Shown one piece after another: positions 24,244 to 34,360 of a stretch of 64,000 nucleotides of DNA; the stretch's first letter is position 1; every line of letters starts with the position of its first letter. Under the pieces are notes generated by a model, which saw nothing but the letters and a program-made list of their open reading frames with translations, ran no database searches and was not told where the DNA came from. Made by a program: the position numbers and the translations under genes. This DNA is from Macrocybe gigantea. Taxonomy: Eukaryota; Basidiomycota; Agaricomycetes; Agaricales; Callistosporiaceae. The stretch spans positions 248,001 through 312,000 of the forward strand of contig SJRY01000068.1 of assembly GCA_011319805.1 (NCBI GenBank). The letters are read 5' to 3'.

Positions 24244-25197
24244 ATGTCGGGCGCAGGACCTCGCGAGAATATCTTCGCAACGCGGATGGCCCTCACCAAC
24301 ACAAGCTGCGTCTAAAGGGCGCTCAAACAGGCCATTCGCTCCTAGCAAAGAAGAGGGACGCCCTGACGACGCGATTCAGAGCCATTCTGAAGAAAGTAGA
24401 TGAGGTACGGATGCCATACGTGTATCGACCGACGTCGTATGAAACGCGCTTAACAACTCAGAATGCAGGCTAAACGCAAGATGGGCAAGGTCATGCAGCT
24501 CGCCTCGTTCTCCATGGCAGAAGTATCATATGCTACCGGAGACATCTCTTATCTCATCCAGGAGCAGGCCAAGCAGGCCACTTTCCGGGTGAAGCAAAGC
24601 AGGAGAACGTGTCTGGTGTCGTCCTTCCCACTTTCGAAGTCGATCGCGTCGCGGGTTCCGGTAGGCTTGCAAAAGAGCTGTGGGTGCCTTATGATCATGA
24701 ATGTCATGTCACACTCTGCAGATTTCAACTTGACGGGTCTGGGCCGTGGCGGACAACAGGTGTTGAAGGCCAAGGAGGTCTACGCCAAGGCCATCGAAAC
24801 CCTTGTCGAACTGGCTTCATTGCAGACCGCATTCACCATCTTGGATGAAGTCATACGAGCCACGAACAGACGAGTCAATGCATCGAACATGTCATTATTC
24901 CTCGGCTGGATAACACGATCAAATATATCATTAGCGAGCTGGATGAAATGGACCGGGAGGAGTTCTTTAGGTGCCCAACCCTGTCGGACGATCGACGTTT
25001 GGTATTCCTCACCATGATGAATTCTCTTCCAGGCTCAAGAAGGTACAAGGGAAAAAGAAGCGAGAGGCCGCAGCGCGATTAGCAGCGCAAGAGGCATCAG
25101 AAACAGAGACAGCTTCAGTCCCCCAAACGAGGAACCAGAGGAAGCAGAAGCCTCAGCAAATTTACTCAGCACGAAGGACGAAGATGTTATATTCTGA
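24244..25197 (+). CDS. VMA8: V-type H+-ATPase subunit D
   Basis: Start ATG at 24244 (MSGAGPRENIFATRMALTNT). Conserved blocks cover the whole subunit: LRLKGAQTGHSLLAKKRDALTTRF, MGKVMQLASFSMAEVSYATGDIS, TGLGRGGQQVLKAKEVY, ALETLVELASLQTAF-like text, EVIRATNRRVNA, IEHVIIPRLDNTIKYI, and SELDEMDREEFFR. The C-terminus NLLSTKDEDVIF ends at 25197. Subunit D is part of the central rotor of the V1 sector. The reading is interrupted four times, each fixed by one added base: 24303-24304 (AA), 24594 (G), 24882 (A) and 25120-25124 (C5). There are no other stops or lost residues, so these look like sequence errors in a live gene. Confidence 0.95.
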
Positions 25198-25367
25198 CTG
25201 TATAAGCGCGCTTTGTTTCACGATGGCACGACCTTTCTATTTCACAATATATCATCGCATGCTATCGTATCACCAGGACAGTTCGCCATATCGGAGTAAC
25301 TGACAAGGTCATAGTGCATATTGAAGGCAGGGAGGGACATAGATACATGTGTAAAACCGCAAGGCGT

Positions 25368-26084
25368 TTACTAGACACGATGTAAGTCAACGAATGAAAG
25401 CAAAGCCGAGTTATCCAACTCACATCGACCATTTCAACGTCTCCACCTGATGCTGCCTTCTTCCGGTCTTTTCTATCCAAAATCGCCCTCCTGCAAGATT
25501 TATCGGCATGAGATTCTCCCAGAAAGGACTAGAAACCATACCGGTCTTTATCGAGTTTAAGGCTGATGACAACGACGTTACTGGGGTGGATCCCAATGGG
25601 CACTGCGGCACCATTCGACTTGTCCCTCTGGACTCGGTCGACATGTATAACCCACTTCTTGCGGTATACTTGCGTAACTTTGCCCTCGCGACCCTTATAT
25701 TTCCCCCTCACAATTCGAACCTCATCGTCTTTTCGGATGGGAATAGAGCGAGTCTAAGCAAAAAGAGCCATTTAACACTCGTCGAGATCAAATAAACAGA
25801 GATGGATTCACATTGTATTTGCTTCGTAGCTCCTTGGAGAGGGAGGAGGACATGATTTTGCGTCGGATTGACGAGGGCGCAGAGAAATGCGCCTTTCTTG
25901 ACTTGCGCCGTGAGGAGGAGACGTCTGAATGCGGCGAAGCTTCGTGAGCAACCACAACCCTCATGAGTGACATCCAAGATGAGTAGCGCCATCCATCCAA
26001 GAATTTGGCGAAGCGCGGTGAAATTTCGCACAGATAAACATTCCAGCAGCATAGGCCTCGATACATACCGGGGTTGTACTTCAT
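25368..26084 (-). CDS. RPL26: 60S ribosomal protein uL24 (L26)
   Basis: A 16-nt first exon (MKYNP) splices over a long intron to a Ser/Arg stretch and [16 protein letters not shown]. It continues with [38 protein letters not shown] (the KOW motif), [40 protein letters not shown], and [21 protein letters not shown]. uL24 binds 23S/25S rRNA near the exit tunnel. The final intron 25371-25423 (GTGAGT...TCTAG) ends directly before TAA, so the last exon would contain only the stop codon as coding sequence. Without this splice the protein gains about 50 unrelated residues. A large first intron is common in fungal ribosomal protein genes. No frame break was found. Confidence 0.95.
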
Positions 26085-26237
26085 TTTTGCGATTGGCGAT
26101 TCTTGAGGACCGGCGGACGCGATGAGGGGGAGGATTGGCAGTGGATTTTGGGTGAATGATTCCCACGGTTAGGAGTGCTTGATCACGTGTCAAGAACTGG
26201 GGAGGCAAGTCAGCTGCTGCCAGTTCTCTTCAACACC

Positions 26238-27239
26238 ATGTCTGACCTCGCTGTCCGCTCCACGAAACTCAAGTTCAAAGGCGAGAAACCGAAGAAGAAG
26301 AGGAAGAGAGACGTGAACGATGACGGCAGGCCCAGCGGAAGTCGACGTAAGGAGGACGACGATGATCCAGAGACTTGGCTTCTCCCCGAAGCACCCAACG
26401 AAATCCGTGGACCCACCTTCATATTCCATCCCTCAGACCCATCGCCAATCAGCTTGAATTTTAATTCTACGACCAATCGCATTGTGCTGCATTCCCTAGA
26501 TAAAGAAAAGCTCGAAGACGGATTGGAGCCTCCAAAACTCCTTGATCGCGTTCCTACCGATGTCGCGCAGGTTTGGGTTGTAACCCATGTCGCTGGTTCG
26601 CCTACCATCAACCTGCGGACGGGCGTTGGAGAAGGCAAATTCCTCTCTTGCGACGCCCACGGCATAGTCTCTTCCGATCGTGACGCGAGAGGTCCACAAG
26701 AGGAGTGGACACCAATCATTCTGCCAGATGGCATGGTCGCATTCCAGAACGTGTACGAGAAGTATCTGAGCGTAGATGAGGTCGCCGGTGGCTCGCTTCA
26801 GCTCAGAGGTGATAGCGAAGAGGTTGGTTTTCGAGAGCGGTTTTGGGTCAAGATTCAGAGCAAGTACAAGAAGGAAGCACATGAAGAGGAAAAGAAGAAA
26901 GAGGGTCCTGCTGCGCCTACAGAAATTGATGAGGCCTCAACAAAGTACGCCATCTTGTTGTTCGTTTCATTTCTGATAATTCATTACCTCTGCAGTCGAA
27001 TATACCAAACATGGGGGCCGGAAAAATCGTCCTTTCAAAGGAAGACAAGAAAGAGGTACTGTCACCGGCATTGCTCTCTTTGCGTAGCTGATGCACCTGC
27101 TCAGTTGAAGCGCGCACGCAAAGAAGGCCGACTAGCGGAGGCGCTTTTGGATCGCAGGGCGAAGCTTAAAAGGTGAGGGTGACTTAGAGTTGCCTGGGAA
27201 GAGACATGCTGATGGTGATCAAGCGACCGGTTCTGTTGA
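26238..27239 (+). CDS. FRG1: FRG1-like protein (beta-trefoil, RNA/actin-associated)
   Basis: Start ATG at 26238 (MSDLAVRSTKLKFKGEK) followed by a basic nuclear-type tract. The fascin-like trefoil region includes VWVVTHVAGSPTINLRTG, FLSCDAHGIVSSDRDARGPQ, WTPIILPDGMVAFQNVYEKY and VGFRERFWVKIQSKYK. The end reads KIVLSKEDKKELKRARKEG, ALLDRRAKLK and, after a 51-nt intron (27173-27223), SDRFC and TGA at 27239. FRG1 is found in nucleoli and spliceosomes and can bundle actin. One base is missing in the G run 27013-27017, between IYQTWG and AGKI. Ignoring the last intron would end the protein early at KLKR, losing the conserved SDRFC tail. Confidence 0.93.
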
Positions 27240-27374
27240 ACACAACAAACATTATTCTGATCATTAGCTACTTGCTGCTGGGAGCTATATTTTGTATTTG
27301 TTAATGCGTTGGACACTACAATAGGATGTTGAATTAATGATCGTACCCTAAAGACGTTCTTGCGTCTGTTCATC

Positions 27375-28496
27375 ATGTCGCGACCAGAATACAAAGCACC
27401 GCCAGAAATTGTATGCCGAGGGCCACTCCTATCAATCTGGTATAGCTGAAAACATGACATTGCTAGTACTATGGAGACGCAGAAGCGAAAAAATATACAC
27501 AAAAGTAGGTATCCGTAACGTTCGCAAATGGCATCATTCCCATTTAACGCTTCAATAGCACGCGCAACCAACAAATACAGGCAGATATGACATACAGAGC
27601 ACTGGAGTTACTCAACTTTCCCCTTGGGGAGCCCGCTTTCCTGCTCGACATCGGTTGCGGCTCTGGCCTTTCTGGAGAAATTTTGGATCAGGAAGGTTAT
27701 ATATGGGCGGGTGTCGACATATCACCCAGTATGCTCGGTAAGGCATCACGCGTTCTTTGTATGTTTTACTGACCAGTTCAGAGATTGCGCTTGAGAGACA
27801 AGTCGATGGCGATCTGTTTTTGCAAGATATCGGCCAAGGTTTTGGATTCAGACCAGGAAGTTTTGACGGGGCAATAAGGTCTGTGCCCATGGGACAGCTT
27901 GCTATTCTTGCCCACAATTCATCCGACTTTCTGTAGTATATCCGTTTTGCAATGGCTCTTGAATGCCGACACATCGCATCCGACGTCTTCGCCTCCCCAT
28001 CGATTGAACCGCTTCTTCACAACATTACACTCTGCTCTACGCAATCCTTCCCGAGCTGTGTTTCAATTTTACCCTTCCTCTGACGATCAAATACAACTGA
28101 TAACTACGGCAGCGCAGAAAGCTGGGTTTGGTGGTGGTATAGTCGTTGACTATCCAAATTCTAATAAAGCTCGAAAAGTCTTCTTGTGTCTTTTCGTGGG
28201 AGGCGGGGGCGGTGCGCAACAACTGCCACAAGGGCTGGATGGGGACGATGAGAGAGATTCTAAAGCGAGGTTTGAAAAAAGACGAGAGAAACAAAAAGCA
28301 AAGGAAAAGGCCGGGAAGCGGAAAAATGTGAAGGATAGAGAGTGGATCTTGAAAAAGAAAGAGGTACCTCTTTCATCTGTTGATGTCCATGACTAAAATT
28401 ACTGAAACCATCATTCTAGCTATACAGAAGGCGAGGCAAAAGAGCGTTCCTCACGATTCTAAATATACCGGTCGCAAAAGGAAGCCTATATTTTAG
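27375..28496 (+). CDS. BUD23: 18S rRNA (guanine-N7) methyltransferase Bud23
   Basis: Start ATG at 27375 (MSRPEYKAPPEIYYGDAEAKKY). Introns are 27411-27466, 27505-27558, 27738-27781 and 27879-27936. The SAM-binding motif is FLLDIGCGSGLSGE, then WAGVDISPSML, LFLQDIGQGFGF and GAISISVLQWLLNAD. The C-terminal WBS_methylT region has LYPSSDDQ-like text (QFYPSSDDQ), GFGGGIVVDYPNS and a basic tail ending YTGRKRKPIF. Bud23, with Trm112, methylates G1575 (yeast numbering) of 18S rRNA. The A run 28438-28441 is one base short, between RRRGK and SVPHDSKYTG; otherwise intact. It is convergent with the Bcs1-like gene, with only 15 bp between the stops. Confidence 0.94.
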
Positions 28497-28511
28497 AGAC
28501 TTTTCGCTCCT

Positions 28512-30158
28512 TCATGTCCGTTTGGTCACAAAAAGATCGCGACAGTGGGCAAGTGCCTCTGGCGCCGAAGACCGGATGAACAGCCCTGTAGAGCAGCCAT
28601 GCTTACTCTTCTGAAATTTCTTCCTTCCTCTTCCACCATGTGTTCTAATGATTGTGCAAGGCGTTGCAGCTCATCTTCGCCGATACCTTTGCTTCCAGTA
28701 TAGAAACGGGTATACAAGGTCCTGGCTTGCATCGGGCTCGCATCGTCGATAAATTCTTGGAGGTCCACTCGACCAGGTCGAATGAGAGCGGGATCGAGGT
28801 TTTCAACATGATTAGTTGTCATAAAGATGATACGTTCCTCGCCTGATGCGACGCCATCAAGAGCGTTGAGGAACCCCGAGAAAGTGATAGAAGATTGGTA
28901 TCTTGAGAATGCAACGTGGAACACGTGAATCTCTGAAAAAGGGGAGGAACGGAGCACGTACCCGTCCTCCGTGGTCTGGACACGTCTGTTGAACGCGGCG
29001 TCAACGTCTTCGATAAGCACAAAGCTACGTTCTGGTGCATTCGACAATAGATGGTTTAGTTTGTCGTCTGTGAGGCCTCTTTCTGATAGGTTAAGCAAGC
29101 AGATATCATAGGACAGTGAACCAGCCAGCGCTTGGATGAAGGAGGTCTTTCCCGAGCCGGGAGGTCCATATAGAAGATAGCCCCTACGATAGGGAATACC
29201 TAACGTTATGCTAATGAGCAGATACGAGCCTTCCCGACCAGACGAACTGACCTCTCTCGGCATACCATTGCCGCCGACCAAGAAACGCCTTGACATCTTC
29301 TTGGACCTTTTCGGCAACACCCGGTGCGAGTACAACACTCTGCAGCGGTCGTTTTCGTCTCGGTTGACCAAAAGCCCGCCATTCTGTACCCCATGCGGTA
29401 TTTATAACAAGTTTTCCTTCTTGCCCACGCATAGCAAGTTCCCGCGCCTCTGCAAGAAGTCGAGGAAACAGATTACGATCACGAGATAGTGTGGTGAGTG
29501 TTACGGTTTCCCAAGGAACGCCAGACATTAATTGCATTGAGCGAGTCTCCCTCTCGCGTTTCATCTGTTCAGAGACTTTAGGTCATGTATATCCAAAGCA
29601 TTTAGGTCTAACCTGCATCCAAGCACCATGATATTTGAACCAGTGCAGGCCGGGTCCGGCGACGAGCCTGAAGAGAGCTTCTGAGCTGCCATTCTTGCGT
29701 TGTTCCACAGACGTTTCCACGCTAAGCTGATGGCTCCGAATCCACGAGAATGAAGACGGATTGGATTTGGGAGCAATACTGGTCTGGTGAGCCATCCATG
29801 CGAGAAACCACTCGTAGGCCCGATCCTTGTTGTTAATTTCTAACGTGACAAGCATCCGCCTTCGTAGAGCTGTGGTGCCTAAGATGAGACCTTGGCGGAG
29901 AGCTGTTAAGCCCACTCCGACGCCCTAGGAGTTTAGAGGTCAATTAAGAAGGTGCTTTGAATGAACCGCGGCGCACCATCAACCCAAAGCCAGCTTGGAA
30001 ATATGGACTACACTTAACGTCATAGGCTGTTACTGCTTTGAAAGGAGAAATAGTGTCAGTACGTACTTGTCGCCCACGATGTTGGCGATGAATGAGCTGG
30101 CCGTTGAGTGGTGGACATCTGGGTTCACGGCTTGAGGGACTGCCTCGGCGCTGGACAT
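28512..30158 (-). CDS. Bcs1-like mitochondrial AAA ATPase
   Basis: The ATG at 30158 opens [18 protein letters not shown]. The BCS1_N region includes a hydrophobic segment [20 protein letters not shown], then [21 protein letters not shown] and [21 protein letters not shown] text. The AAA domain has [17 protein letters not shown] (Walker A), [11 protein letters not shown] (Walker B), [13 protein letters not shown], and [19 protein letters not shown] (sensor and arginine region). Bcs1 translocates folded Rieske protein across the inner membrane for complex III. Fungi also have Bcs1-like paralogs, so orthology is not certain. A base is missing at 28584-28586 (CCC on plus); with it the tail reads [21 protein letters not shown]. 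Confidence 0.9.
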
Positions 30159-30271
30159 GATAGTAATTGGACAGACGCGTCGCGTCACATTTTTTTTTGC
30201 GCAACTTAAACTAGTCACACTCTTTGCTACCCACCACACGTTTCTCTTACAATCTCCCAGAAACGTGTACC

Positions 30272-32104
30272 ATGGTAAAATGCTCTATTGCAGAAGCTTA
30301 TTCTATCCTGGGAGTAGAGCGGGTGTGCTTGATCGTTCTGTTATCTTTTCTCCAAGATTTGTTAACCCACTCCCGCCGCAGGGCTCAACCATGGAAGAAG
30401 TGAAAACTGCCTATAAACAAGTGCGACCGCATAAATCTTAAATCTCTCCACGTCGTGTACTAAGTGCTACGAGCAGATAGCGCTGCGCACACACCCAGAC
30501 AAAAATCCAGACAATCCCGAAGCAACCGTCCAATTCCAACAAGTCAGCGAAGCATATCGTGTCATTTCCAGCCATTTGGAACGCTCAGGCTTGGATTATG
30601 ACAGTGAAGATTATTCTTCAGACTATGATGAGTATGGCTATGACTCGGACGACGATTTCGTGTTCTATGTCGGCCCTCATCGCTTTACCAACATATATGA
30701 GTCAGTCCGGCGTATCCAAAAGGCTCAGCATATAACAACTGACCTGTCCGTAGTATGATCTTCGAGATGACCATGCAAGACCAATACTTAGGCAATATGA
30801 GTAAGGACGTGTATCCAGTGTGGCAGCCGGTGTTGTGACCGAACCTATAATTTAGGGTATCAATGGCGCTCCCCACGACGTTCCCCACGACGCGGTCCAC
30901 TCCGCCCAGAAGAAACTGCCGAGCAGTTCCAGCAACGTGTACGTCAATCTCGTCAGGAGCAATTGGTAGCAGAAGAGCGCCGGAAGCAAGAAGCCACTGT
31001 CCAAAGAGAGACGGCCGAAAGAAAGAGGGAACAAGGTATATGCTGCGACTACTCCCTGCCTCAGGTTAGGTGCCTTACAAAGGTATAGAGCGCATCGATG
31101 CGGATGAGCGTCGCAAGCTCAAAATGAAAAACAGAAAAGCCCAGGCTCAGAACGAACGTCAGAAGGCTGAGGAAACGGCCCGTCTCCACCTGCAAAAATC
31201 CCAGGAAGCTCGATCACTCGTTTTTGCAGCGGCTAGGAGAAACGATGCTACCGTGGTCAAAGAGGGAATCTATGAAAAAGGAGTCGACGCCGCGGGTGGC
31301 GAAGTCAAACCAGGTTGCGAGCAATTTGTCAAGGTGAAGCCGAAAGATCTAAAGCAAACTCTGCTGCATATCACCACCGCTCTTGGAAACCTCGACTTAC
31401 TTGAATGGCTTGACAATCATGGTTAATCTCAACTTACTTTTTCCACACGATCCATTGATTGTTGACCACCACATCACACAGGCTCTGAGCCAGATGAGCG
31501 GGACTCCAATCACTTGACCGCGTTTCACGTTGCTTTACAGCAGGGTCGGATCCCAATTGTGACGTACTTCTTTGAGCACTATCCCATTGGCCTGGACAAC
31601 AGCGAAATTTATGGACCTCCGTCGCCTCATTGCCTCCTGTCTCTCGCAGTCGATTCAGGTGAACCGGAACTCGTTTGGATGATTCTTGACAAGGATCTGG
31701 CAACCACAGATGAGATTAACAGCTCCTGGGCTTGTGCGACTTCGGCTATGGAGCCGCAGGACGTAGCGCCTGCCGCGAAAACCCCAAAGGAAAGCGAAAG
31801 ATACCAGGATATCTTGAAGCTCCTCATGCGCTATGGCGGCTTTACGCCTCCTCCAACTCCACATACCAGATGTTCTCAGAGAGAAGAGACGATTCCGAAA
31901 TCAGCCGGAGATGAATCTCCTGAGGAAGCCTGTCAGCATTGCCAATCACGGTCCAACGATTACGATGCAAGCAATTCTTTTCCTCCGAACAGGAATCGCG
32001 GTCGTGGCCATGGGCGAGGCATTTACAACCGTCGTGGTCGTGGTCATGGTCGTGGTCGTGGTCGTGGCCGCGATCGTGGCGAGTTCCGTGCATCAATGTC
32101 ATGA
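30272..32104 (+). CDS. J-domain protein with ankyrin repeats and an RG-rich tail
   Basis: Start ATG at 30272 (MVKCSIAEAYSILGVER). The J domain follows: TMEEVKTAYKQ, then LALRTHPDKNPD with an intact HPD motif, and FQQVSEAYRVIS. An acidic Tyr/Asp stretch and a long charged helix come next (AEQFQQRVRQSRQEQLVAEERRK and ERQKAEETARLHLQ). About three ankyrin-like repeats follow: QTLLHITTALGNLDLLEWLDNHG, LTAFHVALQQGRIPIVTYFFEH, and LLSLAVDSGEPELVWMILD. The tail is Arg/Gly-rich (RGRGHGRGRGRG). The J domain should stimulate Hsp70, the ankyrins bind a protein partner and the RG tail may bind RNA; these roles are inference from domains. No frame break was found. Confidence 0.85.
32031..32082 (+). repeat. 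CGTGGT microsatellite coding for RG repeats
   Basis: Near-perfect tandem CGTGGT units in frame in the last exon of the J-domain/ankyrin gene encode alternating Arg-Gly with one His substitution. Confidence 0.8.
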
Positions 32105-32418
32105 TATTCCCATAGTCCATCAAGTTTTCTCGACATTTTCCCAAATGGCACAACAACTTGCTCTGCAACACGTTTAATTCAGATACCTTTCACAAGCCAA
32201 CTTTACCCAGAACCAACTTCTTGTCAGTCCCGCATAAGTAGTGTATATGTGTGCTAGTAAGATATATGTTACCTTTGTAAAGTACAATACTCAATAATCT
32301 TGCAACGCGTAACTTGAAGAATGCCTTGCTGACTAATCCGAGAGTCGGGGTTTGAGGTCCGTTGCAGGTCACGACTCACACTTTCCTCTCGACTACAGTA
32401 TACGCTAGACTTTCAAAA

Positions 32419-33795
32419 ATGGGTCGGCTTGCCGAGATGCAAAGAAAGCTCCTCGAGGTTGGTCCTTTCCTTGCGGCTTGTTGGTGTTTTACTCAACAAT
32501 GGTCGTCCAGCAAATGATGGGGCCCGAGGCTATGGGTGTCGCTAATGCCAACCTTACGTGGTCGGACGAAAAAGTATGCAGGAATTTCCTATGTGGGACC
32601 TGCCCGCATGCACTGTTCACGAACACGGTGCGTTTCATCGGAGTTGCCACCAGGTCGGCCGGCAAACCCATTCATGAGTTGAATGCAGAAAATGGATCTC
32701 GGTGCATGTCCGAAATCGCACACGGAGCGTCTGAAAACGGAGTTTCTGGCCGCGCGAGAGCAAAGTCCCAACGATCCCATCTTTCATCGATTCCAAATGG
32801 AATATGAAGCGAATATCTTTGCTTTCGTGGACGAATGTGACCGCCGAATTCGCGCTGCACATCGCCGATTGGAAAAGACACCAGAGGAGAACGCCAAGAC
32901 GACAAATTTAGTACGTGTTAATGAGCCTCAGCTGCACGTTGTGACCTTACTCATGCCGTCTCATTACAACCCAGATGAGGGAGATTGCGGAAATTGAGTT
33001 GGCTATTCAAGGTGGAACTGAGAAAATCGAGACGTTAGGTATATTTCCGTTTCCGTTTGAAATCCCCGTGCAATTTCCGTCCTCATAATAATTGAAAACA
33101 GGGGAACAGGGGAAGGTAGAAGAGTCCATGAGGGAAATGGCAGCTATTGAAGCACTCAAGAGCGAAAAGGCTGACAAAGAGGTGTGTCGTTTGCCTCCCT
33201 TGACGTGTTGTCGCGAACTTGAATTCAATGATGGTGTCAATATAGCGGGAGCTTCAGCAGCTCACCGACACCTCTGGTGCTTCTGGCCATCAGAAGCTGC
33301 GAGTCTGCGATGTTTGCGGTGCATACCTTTCTGTGCTGGATTCCGACAGACGACTCGCAGACCATTTTGGTGGCAAAGTAGGTCATCTTCTGGCTTTCGT
33401 TCTGAAGTGGGACTTATCATACTTGTGATTGAAGATGCATCTTGGCTACCATGAACTAAGGAACATGCTCGCTAAATTCAGGGAAGAGCGTGAAAAGCGC
33501 AAGATGCAGCCTCCACCGAATGCGGGGTCCGCGCCTCAGGGACCCGCAGGTGCAGCACCTGGTGGCCCCTCTCGCTCAGGAGACCGGCCTGGCGACTACA
33601 GGACTTCTCGTGACGACCACCGTGATCGGGAACGAAGCGATCGTGATCGAGGATATGAACGCCATTCATCATCGCGGTATGAGTGAGTTCCTTTGGTACT
33701 CTCAAGGGTCTAGACACCGATCCTGGTGAAATATTTACAGCGACCGACGCAGGGATCGGGAGCGGTCACGAAGCCCTGGGCGGAGGAGATATTGA
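32419..33795 (+). CDS. LUC7: U1 snRNP-associated splicing factor LUC7
   Basis: Start ATG at 32419 (MGRLAEMQRKLLEQMMG). The first zinc finger (CCCH type) lies in VCRNFLCGTCPHALFTNTKMDLGACPKSH. It is followed by a helical region (FVDECDRRIRAAHRRLEKTP and MREMAAIEALKSEKAD), then the second, C2H2-type finger KLRVCDVCGAYLSVLDSDRRLADHFGGKMHLGYH. The C-terminus is Arg/Asp/Ser-rich and ends RSPGRRRY, an RS-like tail. LUC7 stabilises U1 snRNA pairing with 5' splice sites and influences weak donor choice. Five or six small introns are used with no frame break. Confidence 0.95.
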
Positions 33796-34360
33796 ACTAA
33801 GTTATGGTTCTGAATTTGTGTAATTGTCTTTCTTTCTGAGTTGCTACTTGTAACATTCTGCGAGTGAAACATGTTTGGCGAGAACGTGTGGACCGGAAGC
33901 GAAGGACCTCATGAAGAGCGAGTGATTTTAATAATATGTGACATGTGTGACACGACCTTGAGACGGAGCTGTTACTCCAACGGAGCTTGAGTCTCAAGTC
34001 CCCAACTCTCTCCTGGCCGAGTCCGCTCTTGACCGCCGCCATTTCCATCGTCGTCGACCTCCTCCTGGACGCTGTCGACCGTCACATTTCCTCTCTTATC
34101 CACTCTACCTTATCTTACTCTCACAATATCTCTGCCTGGCCACCATCGTGTTCTTGTATTCCATCATATTGTTCCAGCCTTCCTTCTGTCCTGTCAGCGA
34201 ACCTTCGTGGTTTCGCATATTTCACGTCCTGCATCTCGATCGATTCGATCTGCAGAGCCGCTACAAGTAACAGCAGCTTTCCCGATCTGTTTCTCTTCGC
34301 CACCCGGAGGAGGCTGCCCACCCAGAAAGGAGGACCGGATCCTCATATAATTGGCCAGCT
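33796..34360. other. Intergenic region with a pyrimidine-rich leader
   Basis: A 565-bp spacer between LUC7 and the next plus-strand gene. The distal half (about 34070-34300) is rich in C/T runs and probably is promoter and 5' leader. The open frame through it lacks conserved features and lies out of step with the gene start at 34361. Confidence 0.45.

Noticed and set aside
24244..25197. V-ATPase subunit D as a pseudogene
   Set aside because: All four breaks are one-base losses in repeats of one base or next to one. No stop by substitution, no lost conserved residue and normal splice sites were seen, so sequence error is more likely.
32031..32082. CRISPR-like repeat array
   Set aside because: The repeat is a six-base coding microsatellite without spacers, inside an exon of a eukaryotic gene.
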